Assembly: GCA_037954665.1 (NCBI GenBank)
Contig: JBBMOL010000139.1
Coordinates: 352,232 to 416,231, forward strand
From: Laguncularia racemosa
Taxonomy: Eukaryota > Streptophyta > Magnoliopsida > Myrtales > Combretaceae
Direction: 5' to 3'
DNA length: 64,000 nt
In this document: piece by piece, positions 49,004-59,133 of the stretch
Position numbering within the stretch: position 1 is the first letter of the stretch
How the letters are laid out: every line of letters starts with the position of its first letter
Position numbers and translations under genes: made by a program
The notes under the pieces: generated by a model
The model's input: only the letters and a program-made list of their open reading frames with translations
What the model was told of the DNA's origin: nothing
Database searches by the model: none

Positions 49004-49742
49004 TGACGCGAGCCCTAGATATTGATCTAAGACCCAATGATCAATAGAGGATTCAAAACCTAAGAATCAAAATTGAATCAAGTATTGTGTGTAACTCGAC
49101 CCCAATCGAACCCGTCGATTAGAACCTAAGCTATCAAGATCGATTTCTCCAAGCGTTTAAGATGAAGAAACCTAAGGTAGTTCTATTGCTAGAACCAAAG
49201 GAAGAGAGAATTCTCTCAATGATTTTCATTCACCATCTAATAATGACCTTTCAAATGTCTTACTAAGGAGTTTATAATGGTGATAAATTATAAGCTAGCG
49301 GCTTAAATACATCCAGGGCCGACTTTGAAATGAAAAGACAAAAACAACGTTCTATCAATGGGAAAGGTCGGCCAATAGGCTAGCGGTGTAAATGTCAAGG
49401 CCAGCAGCCTTATTGCCAGCGTACATTTGTTTTTTAAAGGCCAGGCAATTCTAGGTCGGCGGCTTAGATGATAGGTTGGCGGCCTTTCCTTTGCTGAAGG
49501 TCATCTATCTATTGCCGATGTCCTCGGCTCCGTCTCCACTTTGATATATGATATTCATGAGCTTAGGACTTATGTTAGAGTTGTGTCGAATCACCTCTTG
49601 TTCCTAAAGTTCCATAATCAATCCTTGCAATGCCTCCTTCATTCGCTTGGTTTGTGATCGTGTCATAAGACCCCCGATACCTTGTAAAGGATCATTGGCT
49701 TTGACTAGCTCCTGAATGTTAGATGCGTCCTGATCTCTATCA
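49004..49742 (-). repeat. 5' LTR of element E
   Basis: 739 bp. It holds a copy of the pol-tail coding segment (49604-49740) and GGCC/GGCGGC motifs (49368-49495). Confidence 0.93.
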
Positions 49743-50087
49743 CGTAAACTTGATGTTACTAATAATCTGTTTGCTGAGGCATTGGCATAGATGTATGGGT
49801 CAATGTGCTTGAGTGCTAGCATAGACTTGATATATTTAGGTTATTAGGAGTCCATTTACCTCTCCACTCAATTTATAATAAGGTGTAGTATAAGCTTGTA
49901 AGGTGAAAGGATAATATTTTTATCACAATTGAGTACATCACATGAGCTCATTTTACACTTAATCAAAGTATGGCTTAAGATTATCAACATTCCAAGATCG
50001 GGGTATGAGTTGACCATCAAGCCTCTATAGTCTATATACTCCATTACCTAAGTCTTTAATAACCCTAAATGGGTCTTCCAATTCTTA

Positions 50088-50942
50088 TGAGATCCATGAT
50101 GAGAGCCAAGCCGAAAGAAGAAATGTGGATCCTCTTGAAGTGCCGGCCTGGACCGATTACAAGAAATCAAGCAAAACGATTCAAGGAAGCACTTAACGGG
50201 TTGATAAAGGTTGTCCATGAAGCCGGAAAGGATTGGAGCAATCATGAAGTTGGAATGGATTGGAACAACCATGGGAAGACCCTTGCCTTTGTACAAGTTA
50301 TACTGGACACGGGTTGAAGAGGGCGTGTACTTTCAAGGCACGGCCGTGTAGGAGTCAAGCAAATCTACAGAAAGATACACGGCCAAAGTACACGGCCAAG
50401 AAAGACCGATTGATAAGTCGGGATGAACGCACGGAAATCAATCCGATAAGTTCGATTTAGTTCTTGAAGAACCAAGAGAGGTGCCTCTCAAAAGTGTTTA
50501 ATGTTCAAAGATGTATATATCTATTGTTCTAAACCCTAGGAGCTTTTATACTAGGGTTACAATTCGTGTAAAACAAGTCCAAAACGACGTAGTTTAGATA
50601 AGTTGCGTAAAAACGCGAAAACAGAACAAGCTGGCCGGCAAGGGATACACGGTCGTGTACACGCCCGTGTACTTTGGCCGTGTACCTTTCTGTGCAACTT
50701 CTGGCAACATACACGCCCGTGTACTTTGGCCGTGTATCTTTCTGTGCAACTTCTGGCAACATACACGCCCGTGTACTTTGGTTGTGTGTCTTTCATCCCG
50801 ATTGTGGCGTCTTCATTTTTATACCAAGGTTCTTGTCTCGCTTATAGACAACGGGTCGCGGTTTCCACTTTAGGTGTTTGGGCGTCTTAGGCAACGAATT
50901 TCCGAACGTATTGGTATTGGGTTTCGTCACGGGTTGGCGTGG
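50088..50942 (+). mobile_element. F: solo LTR of a CRM-like element
   Basis: The flanks TTCTTA (50082-50087) and TTCTTA (50943-50948) are identical, and removing F rejoins the integrase of G in frame. F starts TGAGATCC. Its first 230 bases encode a pol-tail-like GPITRNQAKRFKEALNGL, the same kind of tail that element E carries inside its LTR. There is no internal region, so it looks like a solo LTR. Its right end lacks the usual CA. Confidence 0.7.
50657..50790 (+). repeat. 52-bp tandem repeat with CACGCCCGTG/GGCCGTGT motifs
   Basis: Two full units and one partial, each opening TACACGCCCGTGTACTTTGG and ending CTTCTGGCAACA. Frames reading across it are by-products. Confidence 0.88.
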
Positions 50943-52215
50943 TTCTTATCAAATTCGGTACAAGCTTCCTTTATCCCTTTTACGATCTAGTAGCCTTTAA
51001 CTTTCTACAAACTAGGTCCCCTAGTAAGAAGATCTTGTGCTTAACTTTCTTGTTGTAGTAGAAGGTAACTCAATGTTGGTACGCTGCTACCCAGACTCTG
51101 GTTATGTCTTGGATCTATTTGATCTTGTTGAGCTTGGCTCGAAGTTTTATCTAGTTTAAGTTCTAAGTCCAGATGTTATGAAGCTCTAGCTTGATGGGGG
51201 AAGACTACCTTTGAACCAAATACAATTCCATGGGGTTTCTCCTATGGAGGTCTTATGTGTAATTTGGTAACCCTACAAAATTGTTAGGGGCTCATCCGCC
51301 CATTTGCCTTTAGCTTAATCTACCATTTTTTTTAGACTGTTAAGCACTATCTTATTTACAGCCTTAACCTACCCATTAGATTAGGGATTTGTAATTGAGA
51401 TGTAGTAGAGCTTGATCTTATTCTTGTCATAGAAGTCTCTCAACTTCCGGTTATCAAATTGAGTCCCCTTGTTTGTTATAAGTATATATAGAGGACTCTG
51501 TATCCACTCAAAATGTTGTTGAAGACAAAGGCTTCAACGCTCTTCTCAATTATTTTAGCTACAACTTTAGCTTCTACCCATTTAGCAAAATAATCAATGG
51601 CTAGAATGATGTACTATCATTGTTCAAAAGCTTAAGGAAAAGGACATAAGATGTCGATTCCCCACTGGGTGAAGGGCCACAAACTGGTAAGGGACTATAA
51701 ATATTTGCTCAATAAATGCTCTAGTGGTATGTGCTTCTAGCATTAGCACACCTTCAAACAAGCTACTTAGAGTCTTCCCTCATGGTGGGTTAGTAGTAGC
51801 CAAGTCAAAGAGCTCGAACATAGAGTGCTCAACTTTTATGTGCTTACTACATACCCTTGCATGTAACTTTGCAAGTATCTACTGACTTTCCTTGGGTTGG
51901 ACACATCGAAGAAAAGAAGAGCTCAAACTTCACTTATAAAGGAAGTTGTTGATGACTATGTAATTTACTGCCTTATACATAAGTTTCCTTACTTCTTTCT
52001 ACTTGATAGGATAGTGCCATTCTTAAAAAACTCAAGTATTTAATCAATCCAACATGGCTTAATTAGCACAAGTTGTATCTCCATGACTTAAGCTTGCCTC
52101 TTATTGATGCTCTTATTGGGTAGTTGATCAATGAAGACCTTCATGTCTTTTTTATCCAAGTCAGGAATGTTGGTGGATGTGAGCTTCGATAATTTATCTA
52201 CTTCAAAGCTCTTAG

Positions 52216-52532
52216 CTCAAGACGTTGGGATTGAGACAACTTGGTAGGCAGAGGTATGGCATGATTGGTAGATTTGTCTCATGTCTCGTGTTTATGCTAT
52301 TTCCTCATGCAAGCTATGTCTTTCATAAATCCTCTCGTCTATTAAGTGAGTGTGGTTAACCCAAGCTCATGCTTAGTTTGAGTTGTGCACTTGATCTTGG
52401 ATCGATCTTTAGATCTTGGACTGATCTTTGGTTCTTGGACTAGGACCTAGGAGCTCAAAATTTGGTCTTTAGAATTCAATCGTGGATTTGGACAAGTCGA
52501 ATTGGGCTTAGGGGGGCTAAGTCTAAAATACA
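52216..52532 (-). repeat. 5' LTR remnant of element G
   Basis: Aligns with 41384-41683. Its minus-strand start is TGTATTTTAGACTTAG at 52532. It breaks off into RNase H coding sequence at about 52205-52216 with no primer site between. Confidence 0.65.
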
Positions 52533-54039
52533 CTATCAACACACTTTTTTTTCAATAACATTTGGTTGTTATCATTTTATAATACTAGACTAAACAAAAT
52601 CTTTAATCTTTTGTTTGTTTTGCATAATGGTACAAGTCATTAGACAAAAGTGTCCTTAAGGTATTAGACAAAACTTAAAAAAAAATTATACCATATCTTG
52701 TAGTACGCAAATTTATTGTACTAAATAAAATGAGTGCATTATCAAAACTCAAAAAATAACTATGTATTATCATTATTTTTTTTGCTACCTTAAATTAAGA
52801 ATGTTAAAGAAAGATAGAGTGTCCCCATCCATTAGAAATACTCACTTTTTCCGAGAATTATTGATAATAATACTAAAGACATCTTCTAAGCAAATTACAA
52901 ATAAACTTTCAAAATTTTTAAATGGATGTAAATAAATCTCTGAAACTCCTAAAATGTGATTTTATTTCTGTTTAAAATTTGAAATTATACACATGCCAAA
53001 ATGCCGTTAACAGTCCAAAAAAGTTGCTTTCTACCGTCCCTTTAGTTAAAATTTGGATTGAAATGATGATTTAGAGGTTATTTGAATATTTTTAAAAGTT
53101 TTAGTGAAGTGAAATGACGTTTTAAAATTTTGAGGAGACTGTCAAGTTTCAGCACCTAACCAACGGTTTGGAAAAATGCATTTATAATTAATCAAAATGT
53201 CTTTTTTATGAAAATAGTTTGTAGCATCATGAGAACTTGCAGCCTTAAAACTAATGAAACTTTTAGTAAGTGGGGTGTCCCATTTTCATCAATCAGAATC
53301 ATTTTCCACTATTTAACAACAATAATTCATTTATTATGAGGCATTAATAAAGCTTAACTATTAAAAAGATGTACATTTTTTTTCAACATAGATGCCTTCC
53401 TATATAAAATTTGTAATCGATAAAGTGAACTATATATTTTTAGAGGTAATTGGATATATGGTAGGTAAAATATGAGTCTCTATTTGTTCCCTATCATATA
53501 GGTATTGATGCCCAAATTTTGGAATCAGAATAAACCTTATCACATCTTGGAACCTCACTATCATCCATACTTTGTAAAATCTATAGGGTACAAAGTACCT
53601 ATGGATACTATAAATTTTTCCAATTATATTTTTACATAAATTAGGGACATCCTACTCATGATATTGAAAATATTAAATAAATTTTGGATATCCTATCATA
53701 ATATTAAAATTCTTATATTTTCCTATTACATTTTTATAATATTTAAACCTATTAATATTTCCACAACATCTTGTTCATTTAATTTGCATGAAAGCACATG
53801 CTCCACGAGTTTAGATATTAATAGTCACATTCGGTCCCAATTTTCTTCCTAAATCAACTAAGGAAAAAAAAATTAATATACTCAAAAACTCACAAATCCA
53901 AATAAGCCCCCAAGTAATATCCAAACACATAAAATCTTCTGCTAAAGCTAAAATAATAATAATAAAGTAGGGAAACAATAGAAACAATTAAAAATAGACA
54001 TAGGAAATGCAACATGTAAATTAAAGAATACATTAAAAT
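52533..54039. other. Spacer between G and H
   Basis: AT-rich, no gene recognised. I see no clear repeat structure. Confidence 0.5.
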
Positions 54040-57000
54040 CTATATTCTATGAAGTTAAAAAATAATCTCAATGAAACAACAACATGCAACAAGAGCGTTG
54101 TTTTTGTTGACAGTAGCCTTGGTTTGACATCCCAATTTATCCATTTAAGTCTAGTTCTGCTTGATGAGCTCCTCCAAGGCAGCTACCTTTTTCCGACATG
54201 CAGCCTTAGCATTCACTACCTCTTAGGCCCTCTGTAAGAGACCCACAATCTAGTTAAAATAATATTGTTTATTTGTTAGGACATTCTCATAGTTTAGGTG
54301 AAGAGCACCTACCTTCACCCTCTCCTCTTGAAGAGCTTAGCAAGTATAAACACTAAAGTGTCAGTCTATAAAAAAAAAAAAACAAATAAAAACATTCGAC
54401 GAAATTAGAAGATAACAATAGAAAAAAGGAAGATAAGGGAGACAAACCTCGTATAGTTGGTTTGCACCAAAGTTTACATGTTGTCATGCATAACTTTACA
54501 CCTTGATGCACTAATCTCGCCTCAATCCAGTGGAAGCACTACATGGAACATGATCTAATGGCATAGCTTAAGGTTTCTTATGGTCTCATCTCCCATTCAC
54601 ATGTCTTAGCTTGGGATATATACAGAGCCACTTGCATTTAGGCTTACGGATTGCCTACGCGGTTAGGGCCGGTAATGCGGGCCAAATGGGCCGGCCCGCC
54701 CCGACCCGCACCGGTCTGTGGGTCGTCACGGGCTGGCCCGCAAGGCTGGCGAGTTAGAAAAGTCGGCCCACCCCGCCCCGCGGGCCAGTGCGGGTTGACC
54801 TGCGATGACCCGCAATAATTTTTTTTTTTTAGTGTATTATGTAAAAAATTAAAAATAAAACATGTTAAGTAAATTATAAAATTATAAAATAATATTCAAT
54901 CATTCAAATGCAAAATTATAAAAATTTATTCTACTAAATTAAGTACATGTGTGATCCAAGTAGAATGGGAATAAATATTTATCCTTTACTCTACCAACCA
55001 TTATTCTGAATGGCTTATCCCAGGACTGTCCATATGCACACTAGACTCCAGAGATATCTACATCCATAATCAAGACTAATTATTCCTAATTACACTATGA
55101 CAAATCCACGTGTTAACTTCCCATTCGCTGACATAATAAAGAAGCCGAACCCTTCTAAGACATTAAATTCTAAACTCTTCAACTACATTTCAAACCGAAA
55201 TTGAAAAGGAAAACCCGGACGCATACATACACTGATACACACATACGCACGGACGGTGCGACTGCGACTGGCCGTGTGGGCTGCGGTGCGGACTGCGGAG
55301 TGTGGTCTGGTGTGTTTGACTTCTGCGGTTGCGATTACGAAGGAGAAGGAAGGTGCGATCCAGCTTAATTGCTTGCGGTTGTAGTCGGCGGTGTCATTTC
55401 AGCACCAGTCGTCTGTCCGCGGCATCATTTTAGTCGGTGGCGGCGGAGTGCGGACGGCGTCGTCAGTCGTCTCGTCATGTCCCCACGTAGTTCTCGTCAC
55501 TCGTCCGCCTCGTCACTCGTCTTGTCATGTCCCCACGAGTCGTCTATGTCAGTCGTCCGTCAAGTCGCAAGCTGCATTTTCCGGCGGGTTGGCCTGCCGC
55601 CCGCGGGGATTGCCCGCCCCGCCCCGCGGGTCAAGCGGGTGTGGGCCAAAATGGCCCGCACCTCTGCGGGTCAAATTTTTTTTGCCTGCTCCCGCAATTA
55701 CCACCCCTGTACGCGGTATACTAGGTTTGGGAGGTGGCTCCTAAAGCCCCCTATCAATTTAAGCAGTTTAGACTATCATGTTTGAGCTAACTTCTACCCT
55801 CCACTTTTGAGTGAAGTTAGATTAAGGGTCTTTGGCTACATCCTCGTCAATCAAGACGTATTGGTCGACTCTAGCAATACCCTCTTCACCCCTACAATTA
55901 GTTGTGGCATCTTCCTCCCTCAACCTCTTCTTAGGTTTCGGAGGTACAGTAGATCCCTCAATTTGTTTGCCCTTCCTAACGGGCTCAACCATAAGACATT
56001 TGTCCTAGAACAATTGTGACTCCCCAATCTTTATCCCTTTTTCCTTTGATTGAGGAGGGATAACCTTGTCATTCTAGCCTTGGAAAAGATGAATGCCATG
56101 TTAAGCATAAGCTGGTAAGAGCCCTTCCTCTATGAAGCAGCCAATAAGCAAATGTCTCTAACTTAGTTCACATCGGCATGGCGGTAGAGGAACAAACAAC
56201 ACCTTTGCCCTCCTCTTCTTCCTTGTCTTCCTCATTGCCTTTCTTTTTCTTGTTGGAAGGAACTTTCTCTCTTGTTTCCTTCGAAATGGCCTTGATCCTA
56301 AATTGTATAGCAACGATCATTTCAACATTGTAAAATTGTCATAGCTTACCAAATTGCTTCAATAGAAAATTAGCTATCCATTTGTCATTGTCTATGAGGT
56401 CTATGGGCCTTGTCTTGATCAACTTAACCCATCCAATGCAGCAGTCAAGGTCATTTTCTGACTTAATTTTAACAAATTTATTTTTCCATCCATGGATGGA
56501 GGAGGCTAGGCTTTCGAACAACTTGCGCTTTGATCGATAAGTCAAGTAATACCAATCTATCATCGACCTGTTCCTTTTGATGGTGTAGAAATATCGAAAT
56601 AACTCAAGCATAGGTTATATCCTATGAACTATGCACAAAACCTTGAAGGCCACTAGGATTTGTAATGAATTTAGGACGAGTTGACAAGGGCTAATTCGAT
56701 GGTAATTAAAGAATTCCTTTTGGAGCTCTGAGAATAGTAGCTGGACTCCAAAATTGAAGTGTTTATAGTATATAAAGAACTCTCACTCTACTGCCAAAGC
56801 AACCCTATCGAACGAATTTGACTTGACCACCTATTACCCTTTTGACATAGGCTTGAAGTACAAGAATACACTCTCAATGTCATTATTAGAGGTTTTGCTT
56901 TAGACGTTATTGGATTTGTCACCACTAACTAAAGTGTTATCACATAGCAGCACAAAAAGGTCTCTTGCCCTTGCCATCATTGCTATAAAACGTCCCTTGG
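54040..57000 (-). pseudogene. Gag-like protein of the plant 'putative gypsy type transposon' family, broken
   Basis: The best piece is 56339-56611 (90 codons): LFRYFYTIKRN, DWYYLTYRSKRKLFESL, SSIHGWKNKF, then RPIDLIDND. This is the recognisable pattern of the gag-associated protein in plant Tat elements. Downstream on the minus strand is a basic segment (PPKPKKRLREE, about 55950). Past the hAT insertion lies a coiled-coil-like tail (EERVKVGALHLNYENVLTNKQ region and VVNAKAACRKKVAALEEL, 54330-54150). Stops and frame changes are scattered throughout. Its role in the element is not established. Confidence 0.6.
54664..55709. mobile_element. Non-autonomous hAT element, 1046 bp
   Basis: A perfect 8-bp target duplication TACGCGGT flanks it (54656-54663 and 55710-55717). 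The terminal repeats TAGGGCCGGTAATGCGGG and the reverse complement of the right end CAGGGGTGGTAATTGCGGG nearly match. Subterminal CCCGCCCCG/GGGCC motifs are dense. The 55230-55600 interior is unusually GC-rich with TCGTC/CGTCAGTCGTC repeats and overlapping open frames. I see no transposase. Confidence 0.85.
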
Positions 57001-58140
57001 TAACTCATTAATAGCCAACTTATCTACTTTCATTGCTACCACTGTGCTAGTGGACCTAGTGTCATCATTTTCCATCATTGCCACTACTTCTAAGGGGGTG
57101 GAATAGCCTTTTCAAGCTTCGGTGCCGGTAGGAGCCCTTGCTTTATCATGGTGTGGGAAGAATTTGATTCGATTTCTAACATACCTATAGAGAAAATGTA
57201 GGTTTAATAAAGGTAGGAAATAGATGAAAGATGATAAGAGAACTTCGATGTGAATTGGATGAGATAGTGCACTTTAAATAAGAGAGAAGCAAAGGTAATT
57301 CTCTCTCTCTAGTTTAGATATTATAGCTAAGCACAAATACCGAGGTAAGCAAATATCTAAGCGATGCCTTACTAAAAGGACCCTAATTGAGGAGATCTTA
57401 ACATGTAGTGTCATGCTGAAATGAATGACTAAGATGCATCTACATATAACCACCATATTAAAGCTAATCATCTAGTAGTTAACACATGTTTGCTGACATT
57501 TAATGCACTCAAATTCACGTGTGTAAAGATAAATCAAATTGAAACTTCCTCAAGAAGCCAATCGATGGATGCTCCCTATTTCACCTTCTTAAAATAGGTT
57601 GTACCTCTTCATTCCAACTTAGGGCTCACTAGTACACCTTGAAGAGGCCATTCTTGGTTCTATGACCTCAAAGGTCACGCCTTTTCAATTCGTCTTTGCA
57701 CTTAATAGTTCTTGCCATTGTGTATGACATAATATTTGTACTAAAACCATCAACGCCCCTAAAATAGTTCAAATACCATGCTCGCTCTGGTTTGCAACTC
57801 AAGACCATAAGCCAAATCTCCTATATTGGCTCATACACCTACACACATATATCTTAATGGCTCGTTTAGTGTATATTCTCTTTACTATCTAGCCACCAAA
57901 GAGAGTAGGAGACAAATGTTAATAGGCCATTTTGGCTATAGGCCTAGGTTCAGTCCAAGCTCATATTTTATTTCACACATGAAGTTCGATCATGAGCCTT
58001 AATGAAATCTTAGCCTTCCTACCGACAACCTCTTGACCCAATCAACTACAAATAGGATTCATTGCAGACCAAGTTGCCCTCTCTCCCACTACTTGAGTGC
58101 CCCTAAATGTGTAGCCACAGATTTGTCCTACGTTCTTCAA

Positions 58141-58990
58141 GGATAACCGCACATTGGTATTACCTATAAATACCTAAAACCATCTACTAGTAAAGGGATT
58201 AGAACCTTTTAGTCTCGACTATTTTTCCAATTGTCTCTCAATTCTCTTCTAACTTAAGCATCGAAATGGTAACGCTGAACAGCCTTGGCACCCCCACAGC
58301 TCATACTTTCCTTATGCTTTGTAGGTTTACTTGCTTCCTTATTGAATCCACAAACAATACCATATGATGTAAATTCAACAATTCTTTGATTAAATCATTG
58401 TAGACCTTCCTTTCATCCACCCAACTCTTTACATGATCTTTAATTCTTTCTAGTTCTTGTTGGATCTACTCCTTGGTTATTAGATTTAAGAAGCCATTAG
58501 ATCAATTTTAGTGTACCACTCTCAATGTAATAATCCATTCTCTCCAAATATAGGAATTGTAGAGAGATCTCACATTTTTATAATCATGTAGTTCTATGTT
58601 TATTGGACAAACTAATAGTTATGGAGCCAATCTTCTTGAGTCTTTTAAAAATTCTATCTTAAAGATATGGTTTCAGTTGAATTATTTTTAAATCGTATAT
58701 GAAAATATGATTTTATATAAGGTATTTATTATGAAATTTGTACAGCATCTCATGTATTTTGGTGATTTTTTTGTTTTTGTTTTTTTTTTTAAATTTCTCT
58801 TTCTCCACAACAACCATTGAAACTGAATATTCCTAATTACAATTTACTGAATAAATAAGAATCAATTGGAATTTACAAGGTTCCAATACTGCCTACTTAC
58901 CGCAATAAATGTAAATAAATAAAAAAAAAAGAAAGAAAGAAAAGTCTAGCTAAGTCATCCCATACCTTCACCCATCGAACTCCGATATTC
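58141..58990. other. Upstream region of the glutamine synthetase gene
   Basis: AT-rich, with no gene. The left part may still belong to element H. Beyond the core box reported separately, I cannot name control sites. Confidence 0.5.
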
Positions 58991-59017
58991 ACGCGCCATC
59001 TACAACAGCCTCCTCCT

Positions 59018-59028
59018 TTATTTATACT
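59018..59028 (+). promoter_or_regulatory. Likely TATA box of the glutamine synthetase gene
   Basis: TTATTTATACT lies about 110 bases before the start codon. It is followed by a CT-rich leader (TCTCTCTATCTCTCGC), common near plant transcription starts. Confidence 0.55.
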
Positions 59029-59133
59029 CTCTTTTACATCTCCTCTTTCCTTGACAAAATACACTCTCTCTATCTCTCGCTCACTGAGTCAGACCTCACA
59101 GGCACAGGCCGACCCAACAGTAGGAAACCAAAC

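Larger units (their letters stand above)
42896..49742 (-). mobile_element. Element E: CRM-like chromovirus (minus strand)
   Basis: LTRs 42896-43639 and 49004-49742 begin TGATAGAGATCAGGA and end GCGTCA (minus strand). The target duplication CGTAA is exact (42891-42895 and 49743-49747). The primer site is initiator Met. A single gag-pol frame of about 1565 codons is broken by about a dozen stops but by no frameshift that I can find. The purine tract and the start of the 3' LTR lie inside the pol frame, a layout known for the CRM (centromeric) clade. The element is nested in G. Confidence 0.92.
49960..52205 (-). pseudogene. Element G pol remnant: RNase H end and integrase (Tat lineage)
   Basis: Minus strand. 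LSKLTSTNIPDLDKKD at about 52190-52140 is the end of RNase H. Integrase follows with WPFTQWGIDILCPFP (about 51690-51640), AIDYFAKWVEA, ITDKGTQFDN (about 51470-51440), NPQSNG.VEAVNK, and GETPWNCI. The C-terminal module LEDPFRVIKDLGNGVYRL and PRSWNVDNLKPYF continues at 50087-49960 beyond solo LTR F. Stops are frequent. The upstream side runs straight into LTR-like DNA at about 52216, so gag, protease and RT were lost. Confidence 0.78.
41384..52532 (-). mobile_element. Element G: truncated Tat-like LTR retrotransposon (minus strand)
   Basis: The direct repeats 41384-41683 and 52216-52532 share GAGACAACTTG, GTTTGAGTTGTGCACTTGA and GGACCTAGGA. They are read as LTR parts on the minus strand, beginning TGTTTTGG or TGTATTTTAG. 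A purine tract (TGGGGGGCATT, 41684-41694, minus) adjoins the first. Between them lie the RNase H end and integrase of the Tat lineage; gag, protease and RT are missing. Elements E and F are nested inside. The outer end of the left LTR is undefined. Confidence 0.7.
54040..58140 (-). mobile_element. Element H: Tat-like gag/ORF1 relic (minus strand)
   Basis: Minus-strand relic with a recognisable gag-like region and, further right (about 57480-58140), DNA that resembles Tat LTR/leader sequence (CGTAGGACAAATCTGTGGCT at 58137-58118). The LTR pair is not found, so the borders are approximate. A hAT element splits it at 54664-55709. Confidence 0.5.

Noticed and set aside
42896..49742. Reading the CRM-like element E as proof that the window is centromeric
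   Set aside because: One decayed copy does not show location; CRM relatives also occur outside centromeres, and no satellite array is present here.
50657..50790. Evenly spaced repeats as a CRISPR array
   Set aside because: The units are contiguous 52-bp copies without unique spacers, in a plant LTR.
50529..50890. Frames on both strands around the 52-bp repeats as proteins
   Set aside because: They simply repeat with the tandem units of solo LTR F.
55369..55785. 138-, 117- and 65-codon overlapping frames in GC-rich DNA as genes
   Set aside because: Three frames are open at once because the region is GC-rich and stop-poor, and they lie inside a hAT element; no domain is recognisable.
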